A model generated the notes under the pieces. The model ran no database searches. It was not told where the DNA came from and saw nothing but the letters and a program-made list of their open reading frames with translations. Below are positions 41,846-50,592 of a DNA stretch of 64,000 nucleotides, piece after piece. Origin of the DNA: Danxiaibacter flavus (lineage in GTDB: Bacteria; Bacteroidota; Bacteroidia; Chitinophagales; Chitinophagaceae); the NCBI RefSeq assembly GCF_041060425.1, contig NZ_JAULBC010000006.1:124001-188000 (forward strand). Direction: 5' to 3'. Each line of letters begins with the position of its first letter. The stretch's first letter is position 1. Both the position numbers and the translations under genes were made by a program.

Positions 41846-42056
41846 GGAGGTGTGAGGTATCAGGTTTCAAGGTATCAGGTATCAGGTATCAGGTTTGAGG
41901 CGTGAGAGTAAAAATAAAAATTCAAAAGTCAAAAACGTAGCCCGGATGCGCGCTCATTTAAACAAAAAACAGAATGTTTAGGCTGGAAAATAATATGTAA
42001 ACGGCTCAATCGAATGAACAGCCTTTTTACTTTTTACTTTTGAATTTTGACTTCCC
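41846..42056. repeat. Opposed repeat clusters between convergent genes (GGTATCA and AATTCAAAAGTCA families)
   Basis: GGTATCA-type words at 41846-41910 and AAATTCAAAAGTC at 41917-41935 read rightward from the SDR stop. The complementary TTTTGAATTTTGACTT at 42035-42055 reads the other way. The ~90-bp centre is unique sequence. Confidence 0.85.
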
Positions 42057-42065
42057 TTCTTCAAT

Positions 42066-42099
42066 AAAAAAAGCGCGGAAAATCTCCACGCTCTTTTTT
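42066..42099. terminator. Bidirectional terminator between the SDR and PA2169-like genes
   Basis: An A-run, the stem AGCGCGG/CCACGCT (one mismatch, 7-nt loop) and a T-run can end transcription from both convergent genes. Confidence 0.75.
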
Positions 42100-42139
42100 A
42101 ACTCCAAATTTTTAAGTATCTATTTTAACCTGATTCCAT

Positions 42140-42204
42140 CTTCCTCACACCTAATACCTCAAGCCTCAAACCTCCGACCTGACCTGATACCTGACACCTT
42201 CTAT
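42140..42204. repeat. Repeat cluster, GGTATCA family at the PA2169-like stop codon
   Basis: On the minus strand AGGTGTCAGGTATCAGGTC follows the stop codon within three bases and continues leftward. Confidence 0.88.
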
Positions 42205-42662
42205 AGAATCCTCGCCGCATCTCTATACCCTCTTATCACATTATGTGATTGTAACAATTCTGATTTTTGTTTAATGATAATGCTTCTTAAATCAGTATCA
42301 AGATATTCTGACTCAATAGCCTCATTGTATGCTTTCTGTGCGGCATCCTCTCCATATTCGCAGGATTCCAGAATGCTTTTTCTATCCTGGCCCGCAAATG
42401 TATTTTTTACATCCATCCATGCACGATAAATTTTTCCGGGAAAAGTTGTGCCTTTGTCAACATCGCCGCCCAGGCTGGTTATTTGTGAAGAAAGTTCCTG
42501 CACATAGCCCTTGCTTTCGTTGATCATCCTGTTAAATAATATTTGAAGATCGCCATCAATCAGATCAGTCTTTTCTGAAGCCTTTTCATACCCGGCTATT
42601 CTGTCGTTGTTTATTTTTATCAGATCGTTCAGCACTTCAATAGTATTTTCTTTGTTAATCAT
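42201..42662 (-). CDS. PA2169-like four-helix-bundle protein (ferritin-like DUF2383)
   Basis: This 153-residue, all-helical protein has EVLNDLIKINNDRIAGYEKA, FNRMINESKGYVQEL and a C-terminal RSIIIKQKSELLQSHNVIRGYRD, with spaced Glu/His residues as in the PA2169/DUF2383 family of ferritin-like bundles. Proposed roles involve stress survival, not proven. It is convergent with the SDR gene, with a bidirectional terminator and opposed repeats between them. Confidence 0.92.
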   Translation of the reverse strand: MINKENTIEVLNDLIKINNDRIAGYEKASEKTDLIDGDLQILFNRMINESKGYVQELSSQITSLGGDVDKGTTFPGKIYRAWMDVKNTFAGQDRKSILESCEYGEDAAQKAYNEAIESEYLDTDLRSIIIKQKSELLQSHNVIRGYRDAARIL

Positions 42663-43041
42663 AAAAGTTAAGTTTAGAAGTTATTAATACTACTGATGAT
42701 AAATAAAATTCCGTGCCTTTTTGAACACAGATTAAAACAGTAAGCTGACGGGTGTTGTGTGGGGAAAATTTGGATACCACTTACACAAACGTAGAAACTA
42801 AGAAACAACAATTCCAATGGTTAAACGGTGTGCGCATTTGCGAAAGTGAATATTCAATAAGGAATTGCGTAAAAACAAAAAATAGCAGTGTTAAACATTG
42901 TTATCTTGCATCTTTTGTAGTAATACGTTTTAAGTTATACATGGTACGTTTATCAAAGCGCAGAATATTTAAACCATGTCTAACTTCTAACATTATAATC
43001 TACTACTCATAAAACGTATAACGTAAAACTTACAACGTAAC
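42663..43041. other. Gene-free divergent promoter region with a CGTATAA repeat
   Basis: No coding sequence is seen; an 86-codon open frame here lacks any protein-like feature. A possible -7-like TATCTTGC is at 42901. The last 30 bp (AAACGTATAACG, AAAACTTACAACG) are CGTATAA-family words reading leftward, ending 3 bp before the fucosidase start. Confidence 0.5.
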
Positions 43042-44490
43042 ATGATGAAACGGCTACTCACAGGTGCCTTTTTAGCAGCAGCAATGCTGGGGCAGGCGCA
43101 GGAACACAATACCAGCGCAAAATATATATATCCTTCTGATACGTTAGTTCAACAAAAACTGGCGCATTGGCAGGATATCAAATTCGGTTTGTTAATGCAT
43201 TGGGGAACTTATAGTGAATGGGGTATTGTGGAAAGCTGGAGTATTTGTCCCGAAGACGAAGGCTGGACACAAAGGCGCGGTCCGTATAGCCAGACATATA
43301 ACGGTTATGTAAAAGCTTATGAGAACCTCCAAACGACTTTTAATCCTGTTCAGTTTAATCCGCAGAAATGGTCTGCAGCAGCAAAAGAGGCGGGAATGAA
43401 ATATGTGATATTCACAACAAAACATCATGACGGCTTTTGCATGTTCGACACAAAAGAAACTGACTACAAAGTAACTTCAAGTAAATCGCCGTTTTCTTCC
43501 AATCCAAAAAGCAACATTGCCAAAGAGGTATTCAACGCTTTCCGGAATGATGGTTTTATGATCGGTGCTTATTTCTCCAAGCCGGACTGGCACAGCCCTG
43601 AATATTGGTGGCCGTATTTTCCGCCAAAAGACAGGAATGTGAATTACGATCCCAGGAAATATCCTGAAAAATGGAACGCATTTAAAAAGTACACATACAA
43701 TCAGATCAAAGAACTAATGAGCGAGTATGGTAAAATGGATATTTTATGGCTTGATGGTGGTTGGGTTCGTCCGTATTCATCCATTGATCAGTCTGTTGAC
43801 TGGCAAAAAGCAATCACCTACAACCAGGATATAGATATGGCTTCAATTGCATCAATGGCAAGAACATATCAACCAGGTTTACTCATTGTAGACAGAACTG
43901 TTGAGGGTGAATATGAAAATTACGTAACGCCGGAGCAGACCGTTCCTAAAAAGGCGATGTTAACACCGTGGGAGTCATGCCTTACAATGGGTAATTCATG
44001 GAGTTATGTGCCCAATGATCATTACAAATCTTCCAATCAGCTTATTCATCTGTTGGCGAGAATTATTTCACGTGGCGGCAACTTCCTGCTGAATATTGGC
44101 CCATCACCTCAGGGCGATTGGAGCGATACAGCCTACAGCAGGCTGAAGGATATTGGTGCCTGGATGAAAAATAACAGCGAAGCAGTTTACAACACTATAC
44201 CATTGGAACCTTATGAAGATGGTAATGTTGTTTACCTGCAATCCAGGGATAAAAAGAATATTTATGTGTATGTGCTGGCAGATGAAAAGAATGAAGATGT
44301 GACATTGCCTGCGCAGATTGATCTGAAAAATATCAGCCTGTCTAAAAGCGCTAAAGTGAGCATTTTAGGCAATAAGTCAGCAAAAGCAAAATTACAGACA
44401 ACAGCGGCTGGGGTTAGCATCACCGTGCCTGCAGCCTTGCAAAAAGCGCCGGCAGGCAAATACGCTGTTGTGTTTAAAATCCAGTTGTAA
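43042..44490 (+). CDS. Alpha-L-fucosidase (GH29)
   Basis: This 482-residue exported enzyme has a signal peptide (MMKRLLTGAFLAAAMLGQAQ). GH29 features are FGLLMHWGTYSEWGI near the start, YVIFTTKHHDGFCMFDTKETDY, GAYFSKPDWHSPEYWWPYFP, and the nucleophile Asp238 in DILWLDGGWVRP. A second stretch, GGNFLLNIGPSPQGDW, precedes a small C-terminal beta domain (about 400-482). It removes alpha-fucose from glycans in the periplasm or outside. No SusC/SusD genes are nearby, so it is not in an obvious polysaccharide utilisation locus. Confidence 0.96.
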   Translation: MMKRLLTGAFLAAAMLGQAQEHNTSAKYIYPSDTLVQQKLAHWQDIKFGLLMHWGTYSEWGIVESWSICPEDEGWTQRRGPYSQTYNGYVKAYENLQTTFNPVQFNPQKWSAAAKEAGMKYVIFTTKHHDGFCMFDTKETDYKVTSSKSPFSSNPKSNIAKEVFNAFRNDGFMIGAYFSKPDWHSPEYWWPYFPPKDRNVNYDPRKYPEKWNAFKKYTYNQIKELMSEYGKMDILWLDGGWVRPYSSIDQSVDWQKAITYNQDIDMASIASMARTYQPGLLIVDRTVEGEYENYVTPEQTVPKKAMLTPWESCLTMGNSWSYVPNDHYKSSNQLIHLLARIISRGGNFLLNIGPSPQGDWSDTAYSRLKDIGAWMKNNSEAVYNTIPLEPYEDGNVVYLQSRDKKNIYVYVLADEKNEDVTLPAQIDLKNISLSKSAKVSILGNKSAKAKLQTTAAGVSITVPAALQKAPAGKYAVVFKIQL

Positions 44491-44513
44491 AATTGTCAGT
44501 ACAATCGATTGTG

Positions 44514-44650
44514 TTCATTGCCGTTCGCTTTAGCGAACGGATAATTTAGATCATGGATTATGGCTTTAGCCACACATTTCACTTTTTGGGGCTAAAACCT
44601 TGATCTTAAGATCAATCGCTATCCGTCGGCTAAAGCACGACGGCAATGAA
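44514..44650. repeat. 137-bp imperfect inverted repeat downstream of the fucosidase gene
   Basis: TTCATTGCCGT at the left end is complementary to ACGGCAATGAA at the right end, with paired CTTTAGC and GATC blocks inside, giving a long hairpin with internal loops. Similar CGGCTTTAGCC palindromes are common between Bacteroidota genes. Confidence 0.75.
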
Positions 44651-44659
44651 TTTATCTAA

Positions 44660-44684
44660 AACGGCTTCAGGGAAGCCGTTTTTT
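44660..44684 (+). terminator. Rho-independent terminator
   Basis: The 8-bp stem AACGGCTT/AAGCCGTT with a 5-nt loop is followed by a T-run. It closes the fucosidase transcript. Confidence 0.85.
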
Positions 44685-44806
44685 AATTTTAGAGAACCCC
44701 AAAATCTCCTCTTTCAAAGAATTCAAATATTTGTTAGCTTTAGTAAACAAGTAGTTTACCATACCCGGTCATTCAAAGCCTCATAGTATGACTAAAGCTA
44801 ACCAGT

Positions 44807-47800
44807 ATGCGTGAGAAAAAATGTGTCCGCCCTGTTGCATATGAAAACTTCTGCCGTAGTACCTTGCTCACAGCTTTGTTTACCTGCCTTTTTATATGCT
44901 ATTCTTCAGGTAGCTACAGTCAAAAACTATTTAAGTTATTAGCTGCCAGGCAAACCGGAATAAAATTTAGCAACGAGATTAATGAAACTGAAGGTCTGAA
45001 TGTAATGGCCTACGAATATTTTTATAACGGAGGAGGCGTTGCCGTTGGGGATATAAATAACGATGGCCTGGAAGACCTGTTTTTTACCGCCAACATGAAG
45101 CCAAATAAACTTTACCTCAACCTTGGCAACATGAAGTTTAAGGATATTACGAAGGAAGCCTGCAAGGAAATGGAAGGAAAGAGTGAAGGCTGGAAAACGG
45201 GCGCTACAATGGCTGACGTCAATGGCGACGGATTGCTGGATATTTATGTTTGCTACTCCGGAAAAGTGAGTGAAGATCTTCGCAGAAATCAACTTTTTAT
45301 TAATCAGGGCAATCTGAAATTCACCGAACAGGCAAAACAATATGGATTGGATGATCCCGGCTACAGTACGCAGGCTGCCTTTTTCGATTATGATAATGAT
45401 GGCGACCTGGACATGTTTCTGCTTAATCATAATGTGAGAAAAATAGATAACATGGAGCTGGCCAGGTTCCGTAACCAAACTGATCCGCTTGCAGGAAGCC
45501 GGTTATACGAAAATAGAAACGGGCATTTTATAGATGTGTCTTCTAAAGCTGGTATCTATCAGTACCCGCTGACGTTCGGATTGGGGATCGCGATAGCTGA
45601 TGTAAACAAGGACGGGTGGCAGGATGTATATGTTACCAATGACTACAACGAGCCCGATTATCTATATATTAACAATCATGATGGCACTTTTAAAGAAGAT
45701 GCTGAAGATTGTTTCCGGCATCTTTCGCAGTTTTCCATGGGTGTTGATATTGCAGATTACAACAATGACGGGCTCCCCGATATAGTAACGCTGGATATGT
45801 TGCCACCTGATAATCGTCGTCAAAAATTGCTTCAGCTGCAGGAAAATTACGAGTCATTTCAATTGATGAAAGATCAGGGTTTGAATAGCCAGTACATGCG
45901 TAATATGTTGCAGCTAAACAATGGTGATAACACATTCAGCGAAATTGGACAGCTGGCCGGAATATCGGCTACTGACTGGAGCTGGTGCCCTTTGTTAGCG
46001 GATTTTGATAATGATGGCTATAAAGACCTCCTGGTTACAAACGGCTATTTACGGGATTATACCAATAAGGATTTTCTGAGATATTGGGGAGATTATAAAA
46101 TAAAAAAGGCAATTGAAAGGGCACCTGAGCAATTGATGGACCTCGTGAAATCGATGCCCTCAACAGCTTTGGAAAATTATGTTTTCAAAAATAACAGGGA
46201 TCTGACATTCAGCAATGTTCAGCAAGAGTGGGGACTGAATAATGTTTCAGTTTCAAGTGGTGCAGTCTATGCAGATCTTGATAATGACGGCGATCTGGAC
46301 CTGGTTATAAACAATATCAACCAGGAAGCTTTTGTATATCAAAACATGCAGCATGAAGAACGAGGTGATGATTATTTGAATATCCGGCTAAAAGACTATA
46401 CAGCTAATACAAGTGCGTTTGGAGCCAAGATATATGCCTATGAGAGTGGTCTTCAGCAATATGTTGAAGTAAATCCTGCCCGTGGCTATTTGTCTTCAGT
46501 CAGCACAAATACACATTTCGGATTTTCAAAAGCAACAACAATTGATTCGATCAGAATTATATGGCCGGATAATACAACGCAGCTGGTTTCCAATGTAAAG
46601 GTTAATCAGCAATTGGTTATTGAACATAAAAAAGGGTTACCCGTCTTTGATTATTCTGTTCATAAAAAGGCGAATGCAATATTCACAAAAGCGCCTGCGC
46701 CGGTTGATCATAAACGCGAAGAGTTTACAGAGAACGACTTTAAACGGCAACTGCTTATGTTGTTTATGTATTCGCAAACGGGGCCGGTTATTGCGCACGG
46801 AGATGTAAATAACGATGGAAAGGAAGATCTGTTTGTAAGCGGTGATAAAGCAACACCCGGTAAAATTTACTTGCAGCAAGCGAACGGAAGTTTTAAACCA
46901 GTTGGAGGATCTAAAATAGGAGATGAGGCAACTTCTGCATCATCGGCTGCCTGTTTTTTTGACGCTAACGGCGATGGCTTTGCAGACCTCTATGTTGCCA
47001 AAGGCGGGTATTCTTTGTTTCAGCCAGGTTCTGAAGCCTTGCAGGATGAACTATATATCAATGATAAAAAGGGAAATTTTTACCTCGCTTTAAATGCATT
47101 GCCTGTTGTTACAGCCAGCAGTAAATCATGCGTCCGGCCCTGCGATTATGATAATGATGGAGACATAGATCTTTTTGTTGGGGGCCGGGTTATTCCGGGC
47201 AACTATCCGGCAGCTCCTGAAAGTTATTTGCTGAATAATAATGGTAGAGGTGTTTTCTCGTTAGTAGATGTGCCTTTTAAACGGGCCGGCATGATCACCG
47301 ATGCACAGTGGACAGACCTCAATGGCGACGGCCGTAAAGATCTTGTGTTGTGTGGAGAAATGATGCCGGTAATGATCTTTTTAAATACGACAAATGGTTT
47401 TGTCGATAAGAGCGCTGAATTCTTCTCCATGCCTGATAAAGGATTTTGGAATACAATTGCCATTGCAGATGTTAATAGAGATGGTATGGATGATATCATA
47501 GCCGGTAACCTTGGCTTAAACTCCCAGATCCATATATCCGACTCAATGCCGGCGGAATTATATTATGCAGATTTTGATCACAACGGCTCAATAGACCCGT
47601 TTTTCAACTTTTATATCCAGGGTAAAAGTTATCCGTTTGTAAGCAGGGATGAACTGAATGAGCAGATGTATTCTATGCGTAAGAAATTCATTTCTTATAA
47701 AGCATATGCTGATGCAACTATGAAAGATATTATTCCGCCGGAAGAACTTGTATCAGCAAGTAAGTTAACTGCCAATGAAAGCCGCTCTGTTGTCTATCTG

Positions 47801-48145
47801 AATAAAGGCAATAAGTTTGAAAAGGTGCCATTGCCGCTTCAGGCGCAGTTTTCAATGGTCTGCAACATTCTGCCTTATGATTTTAATAACGATGGCAAAA
47901 TGGATCTGCTGTTATTCGGTAACCATACTGATAACCGGCTTAAGCTCGGCAGCATTGATGCCAACTATGGCTGCCTGCTGCAGGGTGATGGAAAAGGGAA
48001 TTTTGTTTGCATTAATCAGGCGGATGCGGGTATTTGCATAAAAGGTGATGTAAAATCGGCGGGGATAATCACGATTAAAGATCAGCGGCATGTTATTGTT
48101 GGAGTGCCTGGTGATGTGTTTCAGACTTATAAGATTGGGAAGTGA
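44807..48145 (+). CDS. CRTAC1/UnbV-like VCBS-repeat protein
   Basis: This 1112-residue exported protein has a signal peptide (about 17-39, ending SGSYSQ). Two beta-propeller-like halves carry FG-GAP/VCBS repeats with D-x-N-x-DG-x-x-D calcium loops, for example GDINNDGLEDLF, DVNGDGLLDIY, DNDGDLDLV (about 60-500 and 650-1090). Between them is an ASPIC/UnbV domain (about 520-605) with IRIIWPDNTTQLV. In Bacteroidota these proteins are often encoded next to vanadium haloperoxidases, as here (209 bp downstream, same strand). Ligand and role are unproven; surface binding is likely. Confidence 0.94.
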   Translation: MREKKCVRPVAYENFCRSTLLTALFTCLFICYSSGSYSQKLFKLLAARQTGIKFSNEINETEGLNVMAYEYFYNGGGVAVGDINNDGLEDLFFTANMKPNKLYLNLGNMKFKDITKEACKEMEGKSEGWKTGATMADVNGDGLLDIYVCYSGKVSEDLRRNQLFINQGNLKFTEQAKQYGLDDPGYSTQAAFFDYDNDGDLDMFLLNHNVRKIDNMELARFRNQTDPLAGSRLYENRNGHFIDVSSKAGIYQYPLTFGLGIAIADVNKDGWQDVYVTNDYNEPDYLYINNHDGTFKEDAEDCFRHLSQFSMGVDIADYNNDGLPDIVTLDMLPPDNRRQKLLQLQENYESFQLMKDQGLNSQYMRNMLQLNNGDNTFSEIGQLAGISATDWSWCPLLADFDNDGYKDLLVTNGYLRDYTNKDFLRYWGDYKIKKAIERAPEQLMDLVKSMPSTALENYVFKNNRDLTFSNVQQEWGLNNVSVSSGAVYADLDNDGDLDLVINNINQEAFVYQNMQHEERGDDYLNIRLKDYTANTSAFGAKIYAYESGLQQYVEVNPARGYLSSVSTNTHFGFSKATTIDSIRIIWPDNTTQLVSNVKVNQQLVIEHKKGLPVFDYSVHKKANAIFTKAPAPVDHKREEFTENDFKRQLLMLFMYSQTGPVIAHGDVNNDGKEDLFVSGDKATPGKIYLQQANGSFKPVGGSKIGDEATSASSAACFFDANGDGFADLYVAKGGYSLFQPGSEALQDELYINDKKGNFYLALNALPVVTASSKSCVRPCDYDNDGDIDLFVGGRVIPGNYPAAPESYLLNNNGRGVFSLVDVPFKRAGMITDAQWTDLNGDGRKDLVLCGEMMPVMIFLNTTNGFVDKSAEFFSMPDKGFWNTIAIADVNRDGMDDIIAGNLGLNSQIHISDSMPAELYYADFDHNGSIDPFFNFYIQGKSYPFVSRDELNEQMYSMRKKFISYKAYADATMKDIIPPEELVSASKLTANESRSVVYLNKGNKFEKVPLPLQAQFSMVCNILPYDFNNDGKMDLLLFGNHTDNRLKLGSIDANYGCLLQGDGKGNFVCINQADAGICIKGDVKSAGIITIKDQRHVIVGVPGDVFQTYKIGK

Positions 48146-48147
48146 GG

Positions 48148-48327
48148 AAATGTGTGAATGTGCAGATGTGCGAATTAGTAAATGTGCAAATGTGCGAATG
48201 AGGAGATGTGCGAATATGCAAATGCAGATGAGCTGGACGATAGCGGATTAAGGTTGATTAATGAAAGACTTGCAGAAAAGGAACATTTTCAAAGACAAGT
48301 ACTTCGTACTTCGTAAATCGTACTTAT
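48148..48327. repeat. Opposed repeat clusters, AATGTGCA (left) and GTACTTC (right)
   Basis: AATGTGCA words start in the UnbV-like gene's stop region and run rightward to about 48233. A GTACTTCGTACTTCGTAAATC block lies at 48298-48326 before the haloperoxidase gene. Confidence 0.85.
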
Positions 48328-48353
48328 AATTCATCATGTTTGTCAGCTGAATC

Positions 48354-49676
48354 ATGAAAATAAAATATATTTTTCTTGTACCATTTCTGATGTTTGCAGG
48401 CAATGCTCCGGCACAGATAAATAAGATGGGGTTGGAGCAACAAATAAAGCCTGCGGTATTTTCTTTGTCGATGGTTATGATGCATGATGTGGTAAATCCT
48501 CCTGCTGCATCACGATATTTTGCATACTGCATGATGGGGGCTTACACAATTGTAGCTCAAAATGATACTTCGCTTCGTCCGCTTGAATCAGTTGTCCGGT
48601 CATGGCCCAAAGATTTTAAACTTAATCAAAATCGCATTAGTTACGATCCGCAGATTGCTGCGGTATACTGTATCCTGGAAACAGGCCGGCAAATGCTTCC
48701 GTCAGGATATATGCTGAAAGAAAAGGAAGATTCACTTGTTGCTTTTCTGAAAAAGAAAAAGGTTGCAAAAGCAATAATTGAGCAATCAGTCAGCGTAGCA
48801 CAAGATGTAGCAGGTCAGGTAGTGAAGTATTCAGCAACGGATCATTATAACAAGTTAAGCGCCTTGCTGCGATATACGCCGCTGAAAGGTGATGGCTTTT
48901 GGTATCCGACACCACCTGCTTATATTGAGGCTGTTGAACCCAACTGGAAAACGGTGCGACCGATGATAATAGATTCTTGCGATCAGTTTAAACCAATGGC
49001 TCCGGTTGTATTTAGCAAGGATACTGCAAGCGGTTTTTATCTGTTGAATAAAGAAGTCTATGATGCAGCTGTAAATGCAAAGCCTGAACAACAGGAAATA
49101 GCTGCATTCTGGGATTGTAACCCGTTTGCAATAAGTACATCAGGGCATATGTCGCTTGGGTTTAAGAAAATTAGTCCGGGTGCGCATTGGATGAATATCA
49201 TCAGTATCGCAGCAGAAAAAGCCGGCGTTGGGTTTAACCGCCACATTACTTTGCTAACGGTGGGCGCCCTGACGGCAATGGATGCATTTATCAGTTGCTG
49301 GGATGAAAAATACCGGAGTAACCGGATAAGGCCTGAAACCTATATTAACAGGTATATAGATGCTAACTGGCAGCCCTTGTTACAAACACCACCTTTTCCC
49401 GAATATCCCAGTGGGCACAGTGTGGTATCGGCGGCATGTGCGGAAGTGCTTACCTATTGTTTGGGTGATAATTTTTCTTTTACAGATAATACGGAGATCA
49501 TGTTTGAGTTGAAGCCAAGAACATTTGCTTCATTCAGACAGGCTGCAGCAGAAGCTGCTATATCAAGGCTTTACGGTGGCATTCATTACAGGGATGCAAT
49601 AGAAAACGGAGTGGCTGAAGGCAAAGCCCTGGCTGGCTATATCATCAGCAAGCTTCAAAGCGCGGGAGTAAGATAA
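48354..49676 (+). CDS. Vanadium-dependent haloperoxidase-like PAP2 protein
   Basis: This 440-residue exported protein has a signal peptide (1-20, FAGNAPAQ). It carries the PAP2/vanadate-binding signature in the order seen in vanadium haloperoxidases: YRSNRIRPETYI (Lys/Arg region), PSGH at 352-355 in PEYPSGHSVVSAA, and SRLYGGIHYRDAIENG with the Arg-His of the third motif. The family either oxidises halides with peroxide or acts as an acid phosphatase; the choice cannot be made from sequence alone. It is the partner of the CRTAC1-like gene upstream. Confidence 0.92.
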   Translation: MKIKYIFLVPFLMFAGNAPAQINKMGLEQQIKPAVFSLSMVMMHDVVNPPAASRYFAYCMMGAYTIVAQNDTSLRPLESVVRSWPKDFKLNQNRISYDPQIAAVYCILETGRQMLPSGYMLKEKEDSLVAFLKKKKVAKAIIEQSVSVAQDVAGQVVKYSATDHYNKLSALLRYTPLKGDGFWYPTPPAYIEAVEPNWKTVRPMIIDSCDQFKPMAPVVFSKDTASGFYLLNKEVYDAAVNAKPEQQEIAAFWDCNPFAISTSGHMSLGFKKISPGAHWMNIISIAAEKAGVGFNRHITLLTVGALTAMDAFISCWDEKYRSNRIRPETYINRYIDANWQPLLQTPPFPEYPSGHSVVSAACAEVLTYCLGDNFSFTDNTEIMFELKPRTFASFRQAAAEAAISRLYGGIHYRDAIENGVAEGKALAGYIISKLQSAGVR

Positions 49677-49882
49677 TTGAAAATTGAAAGTTGAAAATTG
49701 ATAATGTGCAGATGTGCAAATGTGCAGATGTGCAGATGTACTTTCATCATCTATAAACTTTAAAACGCAGGGTTCAGATAATTGAAAATTGACAGTTGAA
49801 AATTGACAATGTGTGTGTTAGTTGCATTCGCGCTCTGCACGTTTTCAATTTTCAACTGTCAATTTTCAATTGTCAACTATTT
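49676..49882. repeat. Opposed AATTGAA/AATGTGCA repeat clusters between convergent genes
   Basis: ATTGAAA and AATGTGCA words run rightward from the haloperoxidase stop (49676-49740) and again at 49777-49810. The complementary TTTTCAATTGTCAA words run from 49838 to the purE stop at about 49882, reading leftward from purE. Confidence 0.88.
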
Positions 49883-50403
49883 TGATCAAAACCATTCGGC
49901 CATTCTTTTGCAAGAAAGTCTACCTTTTTCAGGACGGCTTTATTCATATCTTCTTTATAGACTTTCATTCTGGTTGCGACAGTCTCGTCGTGTGTACCGA
50001 TAATTTGTGCAGCAAGCAAACCCGCGTTCTTGGCAGCATTCAATGCAACCGTAGCCACAGGAACGCCGTTTGGCATTTGCAGGATAGACAAAACAGAATC
50101 CCATCCATCAATAGAGTTAGATGATTTAATAGGAACACCTATAACGGGCAATGTTGTAACAGATGCCACCATACCAGGGAGGTGCGCGGCTCCGCCAGCT
50201 CCGGCAATAATAACCTTAAGGCCGCGTTCTTTTGCAGATTGGGCATATTCAATCATTCGCAAGGGTGTGCGGTGTGCAGAAACAACAGTCAGTTCAAAAG
50301 GAATATCAAATTCTCTTAAAACATCTGCGGCCTGCTGCATAACAGGAAGATCACTATCGCTTCCCATAATAATACCAACGAGGTTGGCTTGTTGTTGTGA
50401 CAT
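49873..50403 (-). CDS. purE: N5-carboxyaminoimidazole ribonucleotide mutase
   Basis: This 176-residue protein has the class I PurE signature GIIMGSDSDLPVMQQAADVL at the N-terminus, VVSAHRTPLRMIEYAQSA, and IAGAGGAAHLPGMVAS with LPVIGVPIKSS. It converts N5-CAIR to CAIR in purine synthesis. It works with PurK, encoded 172 bp upstream on the same strand, as expected for the two-step N5-CAIR route. The repeat-filled gap between them makes a shared transcript uncertain. Confidence 0.98.
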   Translation of the reverse strand: MSQQQANLVGIIMGSDSDLPVMQQAADVLREFDIPFELTVVSAHRTPLRMIEYAQSAKERGLKVIIAGAGGAAHLPGMVASVTTLPVIGVPIKSSNSIDGWDSVLSILQMPNGVPVATVALNAAKNAGLLAAQIIGTHDETVATRMKVYKEDMNKAVLKKVDFLAKEWPNGFDQNS

Positions 50404-50414
50404 GTGCTATGTTT

Positions 50415-50592
50415 TTTTAGCTCTCAGCTATTAGCTATCAGCTTTCAGCTTGATCGAAGCGAAGCTGTCAACTCAATAAAAATCTTTTGTTTGTATTCTT
50501 TTCAGGTTCTTCCTCTCTCTTTCATTCTTTCTTTCTAACCTCTTACCATCTTACATGTCTTACTGTCTTACGATCTTACAATCTTACTGTCT
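50415..50592. repeat. Composite spacer repeat: AGCTATT (left) and GTAAGAC (right)
   Basis: AGCTATTAGCTATCAGC at 50415-50450 reads rightward from the purE start. GTAAGACA/GTAAGATT words at 50530-50592 read leftward from purK, and the last purK codons and stop (TVRL*) are themselves made of the repeat. The same two families are arranged identically between folA and thyA. Confidence 0.88.

Noticed and set aside
42752..43012. 86-codon open frame upstream of the fucosidase gene
   Set aside because: Composition is unlike protein, there is no domain or signal, and it runs into the CGTATAA repeat before the fucosidase start.
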